Assembly: GCA_933228675.1 (NCBI GenBank)
Contig: OW121740.1
Span: 158,432,691-158,496,690, forward strand
Direction: 5' to 3'
DNA length: 64,000 bases
Origin: Stomorhina lunata
Taxonomy: Eukaryota > Arthropoda > Insecta > Diptera > Rhiniidae
The notes under the pieces are model-generated. The model did no database searches. It saw only the letters and a list, made by a program, of their open reading frames with translations, and was not told the DNA's origin. This document shows, one piece after another, positions 58,768 through 64,000 of the stretch (positions within the stretch are counted from its first letter, which is position 1; every line of letters starts with the position of its first letter). A program made the position numbers and the translations under genes.

Positions 58768-61700
58768 CCTAAATTCATTCAATAAAATCTGATACTAATG
58801 CTTTTGACAATAAAAGTCGATGCACCAGATTTTGTTGGAATTGATCAATAAAAAACCAAAAAATGTTCATAAATTCGAAGAAAATTTTAGTTGGCCCTAG
58901 TTTTCGAAATATAAGTTTTTTGCTTACGAAATAGAGGTTTTGCACGACTTATATACTAAATAAGCAAAAAATCAAAATTCGTTGACAGTATTATCTTCAA
59001 GTTGTTCTATTAATTTTTTTAAATCCACACAGCAGTTAAAGAGATGTTTTACAATTTAAACCAAAATTTTTTAATTTTTAAAAAATTGTATGTTTTAAAA
59101 AAAAAATCCTAAAAAATATAAATAACAACTATTGATGTAAAAAAATGTTAAGACGACTTAAAGATTAATTTGTTCTTGAGTTTCGGTTTTTTTATTAGAA
59201 TTTTTTTTTTAATTTCGAAGAGAGCTTTTTATATACAAATTTCTTATGGAAAGTTTTCATCTAAACATTTTTAAAGAAAATTTGTCACATAAAAATTTCT
59301 ATAGAAAATGTTTCATACAAAAATTTCTATAGAAAATTTTTCATAAAAAAATGTCCATAGAAAATATGTCATATAGAAAATTTTTCACATAGCTCAATAA
59401 ACCCAGCCGTTTTAGAGTTATATTAACACAATTTGCAAAAAAAAAAACAGTTTTTCAGAAAAAAAAATTATATCTCTAAAACTAGAGCCAACTCGAAAAA
59501 AACAATGTCATTTTTGGATTAAGAAGACCAAAGCCATCAAAGTATTGTAGGGTATTACTCGTATGTATGTTCCTACTACATAAATAGTTTCAAAGAAATC
59601 TTAAAACTTGTCCTAAAAATATTTTTCTTTAACCACAGAACATTTCAAGTCGACTTTAAACCGACTTTATTTAGAAAATCATACCATAAAACAAATTTTA
59701 ATTTAAAATTTAAAACTTCATTTTAATAACTAAAATAAGCTTTTTTTCATTTGAATATTTTTAATTTTGTGATCCTTTGGAAAAAAAGTTAAGTCGAAAT
59801 TATAAATTTTTTACAATTTTCAGTGATTACATACTTTTGAAGTTAATTTCTTTAAAACGGATTGAGATCATATTACAATTGTTGTTTTCTATTATTATTG
59901 CACAAAAATTCAATTTTATGTAAAAGTTGATGATCATTTAAACAATTTTAAATCATGTTATAAAAAAAATAATCAAAATATTAAGATATGCTGTTTTGTC
60001 TAAAGAACACAAAATTTTTTTTCAATATTTTGTTTTTGGAATTTTTTGAAAATTTTTTTTTTTATTTCTATTTATTGAAGAAGTCTTTTATAATATTTGT
60101 TTTTCTTAAAAATTATTTTTAAAGTCGACTTTGAAATTTGTTCTGTGGTTAGGCTGTATCTTTGCTACAACTAAAGTGTATATCAAAATCTAACCAAATT
60201 CATAATTTCGAAAATGGAATGGAAATCGAATCCATATTTTTAACGAGAAAAAAGTTTGAACATAATTTTAATGTTATCTTTAAGAATTCACTAGATAATT
60301 ATTTAGATATTTTAAGTTAAATTAAAATTTGAAACATTGTCTTTATTTTAAAAATTGTATGTAAGCCATTTTAGATATATAAAATTAAATTACTAAATAA
60401 CAAAATATTCATTAACTTTTATTACCTTTAATAATGTTACTTAAAGATTTCCTTTTATGTTTTTTCTAATTAAATCTCCTTTATTATTCAAATAAAGAAT
60501 TTTAGTTGAAAACAAGCCAAATAAAAAACCCGGTCTTAGCTACAGCATAACACTTTATCCTTAAAAGTATGCAATATTTTTTGCTAGCATTGCAGTTTGA
60601 AATGTATGCACTGTTTTATTTTCCTTATTCGTATATATTTGTTTTATGCTTCACTTTTTTTTAATTTTATTTTACTTTAGAAGTTTTAGCAAAATCCACT
60701 TTTTACATTTATTTTTACTTTTTTCCAATTTTTTTTTTTTTTTTTTATATTTTTGTAATAGTAACAAATTTTGCTTTCCTCTTTAAATGTCTTGAAAATT
60801 TATGCCGGTTTTAAGACTTTCTTAATTTTTCTTTTCTCTGTTTTTTTTAAGTTAAAGAATTTCACAAGAAAAAAATTCCTTTGATTGAAGTTTGTTACTT
60901 TTCCGAATGTGGGAGTATGTGGGAGCAATAAAGAATCCCTTAAGTAACAACAACTTTATTTAACTTTTTATATACTGGAGAAACTCCCCTGGAAGTATGC
61001 TGTAATATTTATTTTTTTATAAACGTTACTTTTAGTGCAAAGATTTAACGATTTTTGTTTTTAAAGATAAATTTTCTTTTGATTTATAAATTTTATTTAA
61101 TTTAAAGAATTTTCTTTTGGTTTTAACAATTTGATTGAAAATTTTGTTTTTCTCACCAACACAAACACTCACACTTAGATTTACGATATTTTTGTATACT
61201 TTAAACACTTATACACTCATACATATATTTATTTGCTATTTAAAGTAACCGTTATAGTGGCTCTGTGTGTGTGTGTATTTATTCTTTAGACTTTTTGTAC
61301 GTTATTTGTTTTTGTTTTTTTTTTTCTGTTTTATATTTTTGTCTAGTGAAATATATTATTTTTTATTTTCCGTTCTAAAGTCCCGTATCTCGTTGATGTT
61401 GACGGTTGTATTTTTAGCTTAAGACTAAATTGTCAGCTTCTTAAGGACCAGTTTAAATATACTCAATTTTTATGGTATTTTATCCTTAAAATGTGTGTGT
61501 TGCTGTTGTTGTTTCAGCTGTCATTGTTGCCATTGTGTGTGTTTTATTTTACAATAACATTGTTGCATTCCTTTGGTTTTTGGCTGATGGACTTGGCCAC
61601 AGTTACATTCACTTAGGAGTTCATTTTCCCAGTGATAAGGGTATGAGCAGGCGCATTTTGTACGGATAAATTATATGCTCTCTTTGTTTTTCTTGCTAAG

Positions 61701-62047
61701 GTCCCGGCGCGCTCTCTCTCCCGTAAGTTTTATCCGCTTATGGGTTCATTTTTCTCTCATTTGTTTTTAAATTGCGTTCATTTCTCTTTTTCAAGTGAAA
61801 ACGTTGAAAATAACTTTCATCTCTGTTGTCCTTGAGTTTTGTGTACACAAATTCGTATTCCTTGTTTAGCTGGCCTCCTGCCTGCATGTGCCTGTGGCTG
61901 CGCTTTTTATAAGGATTCTAATTTATATAAATAAAACTAATCGTGTTGTTATTGGTTCGTTAGCAGGGAGACCAGAAATAAGAAAATAACATCTTAAAGA
62001 ATTTACATAAAAAAATGTTAAGGCTAAAACAAAGTCACAGACTAATT
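58768..62047. other. Unique AT-rich noncoding sequence
   Basis: No gene is recognised. It holds a short array of about six 'atagaaaatttttcat' units (59225-59395), a T run near 60727-60746, a GT microsatellite at 61265-61277 and a less AT-rich part (61560-61920) with 'gctctctctcccgtaag' that could belong to a host gene region but shows no ORF. Confidence 0.55.
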
Positions 62048-64000
62048 CTATGTCTTAGTCTATGTCTTAGTCTATGTCTTAGTCTATGTCTTAGTCTATG
62101 TCTTAGTCTATGTCTTAGTCTATGTCTTAGTCTATGTCTTAGTCTATGTCTTAGTCTATGTCTTAGTCTATGTCTTAGTCTATGTCTTAGTCTATGTCTT
62201 AGTCTATGTCTTAGTCTATGTCTTAGTCTATGTCTTAGTCTATGTCTTAGTCTATGTCTTAGTCTATGTCTTAGTCTATGTCTTAGTCTATGTCTTAGTC
62301 TATGTCTTAGTCTATGTCTTAGTCTATGTCTTAGTCTATGTCTTAGTCTATGTCTTAGTCTATGTCTTAGTCTATGTCTTAGTCTATGTCTTAGTCTATA
62401 TCTTAGTCTATGTCTTAGTCTATGTCTTAGTCTATGTCTTAGTCTATGTCTTAGTCTATGTCTTAGTCTATGTCTTAGTCTATGTCTTAGTCTATGTCTT
62501 AGTCTATGTCTTAGTCTATGTCTTAGTCTATGTCTTAGTCTATGTCTTAGTCTATGTCTTAGTCTATGTCTTAGTCTATGTCTTAGTCTATGTCTTAGTC
62601 TATGTCTTAGTCTATGTCTTAGTCTATGTCTTAGTCTATGTCTTAGTCTATGTCTTAGTCTATGTCTTAGTCTATGTCTTAGTCTATGTCTTAGTCTATG
62701 TCTTAGTCTATGTCTTAGTCTATGTCTTAGTCTATGTCTTAGTCTATGTCTTAGTCTATGTCTTAGTCTATGTCTTAGTCTATGTCTTAGTCTATGTCTT
62801 AGTCTATGTCTTAGTCTATGTCTTAGTCTATGTCTTAGTCTATGTCTTAGTCTATGTCTTAGTCTATGTCTTAGTCTATGTCTTAGTCTATGTCTTAGTC
62901 TATGTCTTAGTCTATGTCTTAGTCTATGTCTTAGTCTATGTCTTAGTCTATGTCTTAGTCTATGTCTTGGTCTATGTCTTAGTCTATGTCTTAGTCTATG
63001 TCTTAGTCTATGTCTTAGTCTATGTCTTAGTCTATGTCTTGGTCTATGTCTTAGTCTATGTCTTAGTCTATGTCTTAGTCTATGTCTTAGTCTATGTCTT
63101 AGTCTATGTCTTAGTCTATGTCTATGTCTATATCTTAGTCTATGTTTTAGTCTATGTCTTAGTCTATGTCTTAGTCTATGTCTTAGTCTATGTCTTAGTC
63201 TATGTCTTAGTCTATGTCTTAGTCTATGTCTTAGTCTATGTCTTAGTCTATGTCTTAGTCTATGTCTTAGTCTATGTCTTAGTCTATGTCTTAGTCTATG
63301 TCTTAGTCTATGTCTTAGTCTATGTCTTAGTCTATGTCTTAGTCTATGTCTTAGTCTATGTCTTAGTCTATGTCTTAGTCTATGTCTTAGTCTATGTCTT
63401 AGTCTATGTCTTAGTCTATGTCTTAGTCTATGTCTTAGTCTATGTCTTAGTCTATGTCTTAGTCTATGTCTTAGTCTATGTCTTAGTCTATGTCTTAGTC
63501 TATGTCTTAGTCTATGTCTTAGTCTATGTCTTAGTCTATGTCTTAGTCTATGTCTTAGTCTATGTCTTAGTCTATGTCTTAGTCTATGTCTCAGTCTATG
63601 TCTTAGTCTATGTCTTAGTCTATGTCTTAGTCTATGTCTTAGTCTATGTCTTAGTCCTTGTCTTAGTCTATGTCTTAGTCTATGTCTTAGTCTATGTCTT
63701 AGTCTATGTCTTAGTCTATGTCTTAGTCTATGTCTTAGTCTATGTCTTAGTCTATGTCTTAGTCTATGTCTTAGTCTATGTCTTAGTCTATGTCTTAGTC
63801 TATGTCTTGGTCTATGTCTTAGTCTATGTCTTAGTCTATGTCTTAGTCTATGTCTTAGTCTATGTCTTAGTTTTAGTCTATGTCTTGGTCTATGTCTTAG
63901 TCTATGTCTTAGTCTATGTCTTAGTCTATGTCTTAGTCTATGTCTTAGTCTATGTCTTAGACTATGTCTTAGTCTATGTCTTAGTCTATGTCTTAGTCTA
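62048..64000. repeat. Homogeneous 12-bp tandem array (TCTATGTCTTAG)n
   Basis: About 162 copies, running off the right edge. The first ~29 units are identical; only about a dozen variants follow (single changes such as 'cttgg' at 62970, 'tctcag' at 63591 and 'gtcctt' at 63656, plus small rearrangements at 63119-63150 and 63868-63890). Homogeneity indicates very recent expansion. The true length cannot be judged from the window. Confidence 0.97.

Larger units (their letters stand above)
53972..61004. promoter_or_regulatory. Dispersed cluster of nine Su(Hw)-like motifs
   Basis: Sites: 53972-53988 (CCTTGAGGTATGCTATA), 54643-54659 (CCTAAAAGTATGCCACA), 54944-54960 (AATTGAGGTATGCTGTA), 55131-55147, 55179-55195, 58517-58533 on minus (CCTAAAAGTATGCTACA), 58695-58710 (CCTAAGGTATGTTACA), 60559-60576 (CCTTAAAAGTATGCAATA) and 60988-61004 (CCTGGAAGTATGCTGTA). 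Read on the other strand, most fit the Drosophila Su(Hw) pattern YRYTGCATAYYY with a following T-rich part and G/C. Protein binding is inferred. Confidence 0.4.

Noticed and set aside
1..64000. 12-bp arrays at both edges as telomere or chromosome ends
   Set aside because: The edges are cut points of the window; the two units are unrelated and neither is a known telomeric repeat.

Overview
The window is AT-rich animal DNA, most likely from a fly (Diptera, probably a calyptrate). The grounds are a complete BEL/Pao LTR retrotransposon of insect type, dispersed non-autonomous repeats of the kind common in calyptrate genomes, and many short matches to the Drosophila Su(Hw) insulator motif. No host gene could be identified with confidence. 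The stretch could be a very large intron or a heterochromatin-like intergenic block.

Most of the sequence is tandem-repeat DNA separated by 0.5-3 kb of unique AT-rich sequence. In order: a degenerate 12-bp array (1-2110); 29-bp A-tract arrays (5755-7790, 9220-10205, and a partly inverted-orientation relative at 10206-12930); a 29-bp array (14650-17355) and its 31-bp relative (18147-20200); a 16-bp array of GACTATAGTC dyads (22566-23990); a 29-bp array (24100-25010 and 26515-26940) grading into a 30-bp family (25030-25290, 26941-27349, 35787-35845, 37801-39760); 28-bp arrays (40840-42630, 43629-46196, 47470-48660); 19-bp arrays (48680-49870, 51060-52584); a ~115-bp degenerate repeat (53200-53520 and 56130-58110); and a very homogeneous 12-bp array running off the right edge (62048-64000).

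The only convincing genes belong to the BEL/Pao element at 27355-35781. Its 273-bp LTRs appear identical, it is flanked by the 5-bp duplication AACTC, and it sits inside the 30-bp array. Removing the element and one duplication restores the 30-bp register exactly. It carries one intact Gag-Pol ORF (zinc knuckles, protease, RT, RNase H, integrase). It also has a second ORF downstream encoding a separate copy of the Gag zinc-knuckle block. A splice-acceptor-like tract ends 5 nt before that ORF's ATG, and a donor-like site lies in the leader, so the small protein may be made from a spliced subgenomic RNA. This is the most interesting biology in the window.

Other mobile DNA includes a MITE-like element with 29-bp inverted termini (52588-53107), two copies of a second TIR element carrying a Su(Hw)-like site (2209-2370, 58464-58767), two copies of a dispersed repeat in opposite orientation (4119-4853, 55448-56007), and a 71-bp palindrome (46261-46331) with a half copy at 56702-56747. 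Long ORFs within the arrays follow from unit lengths divisible by three and are not treated as genes.
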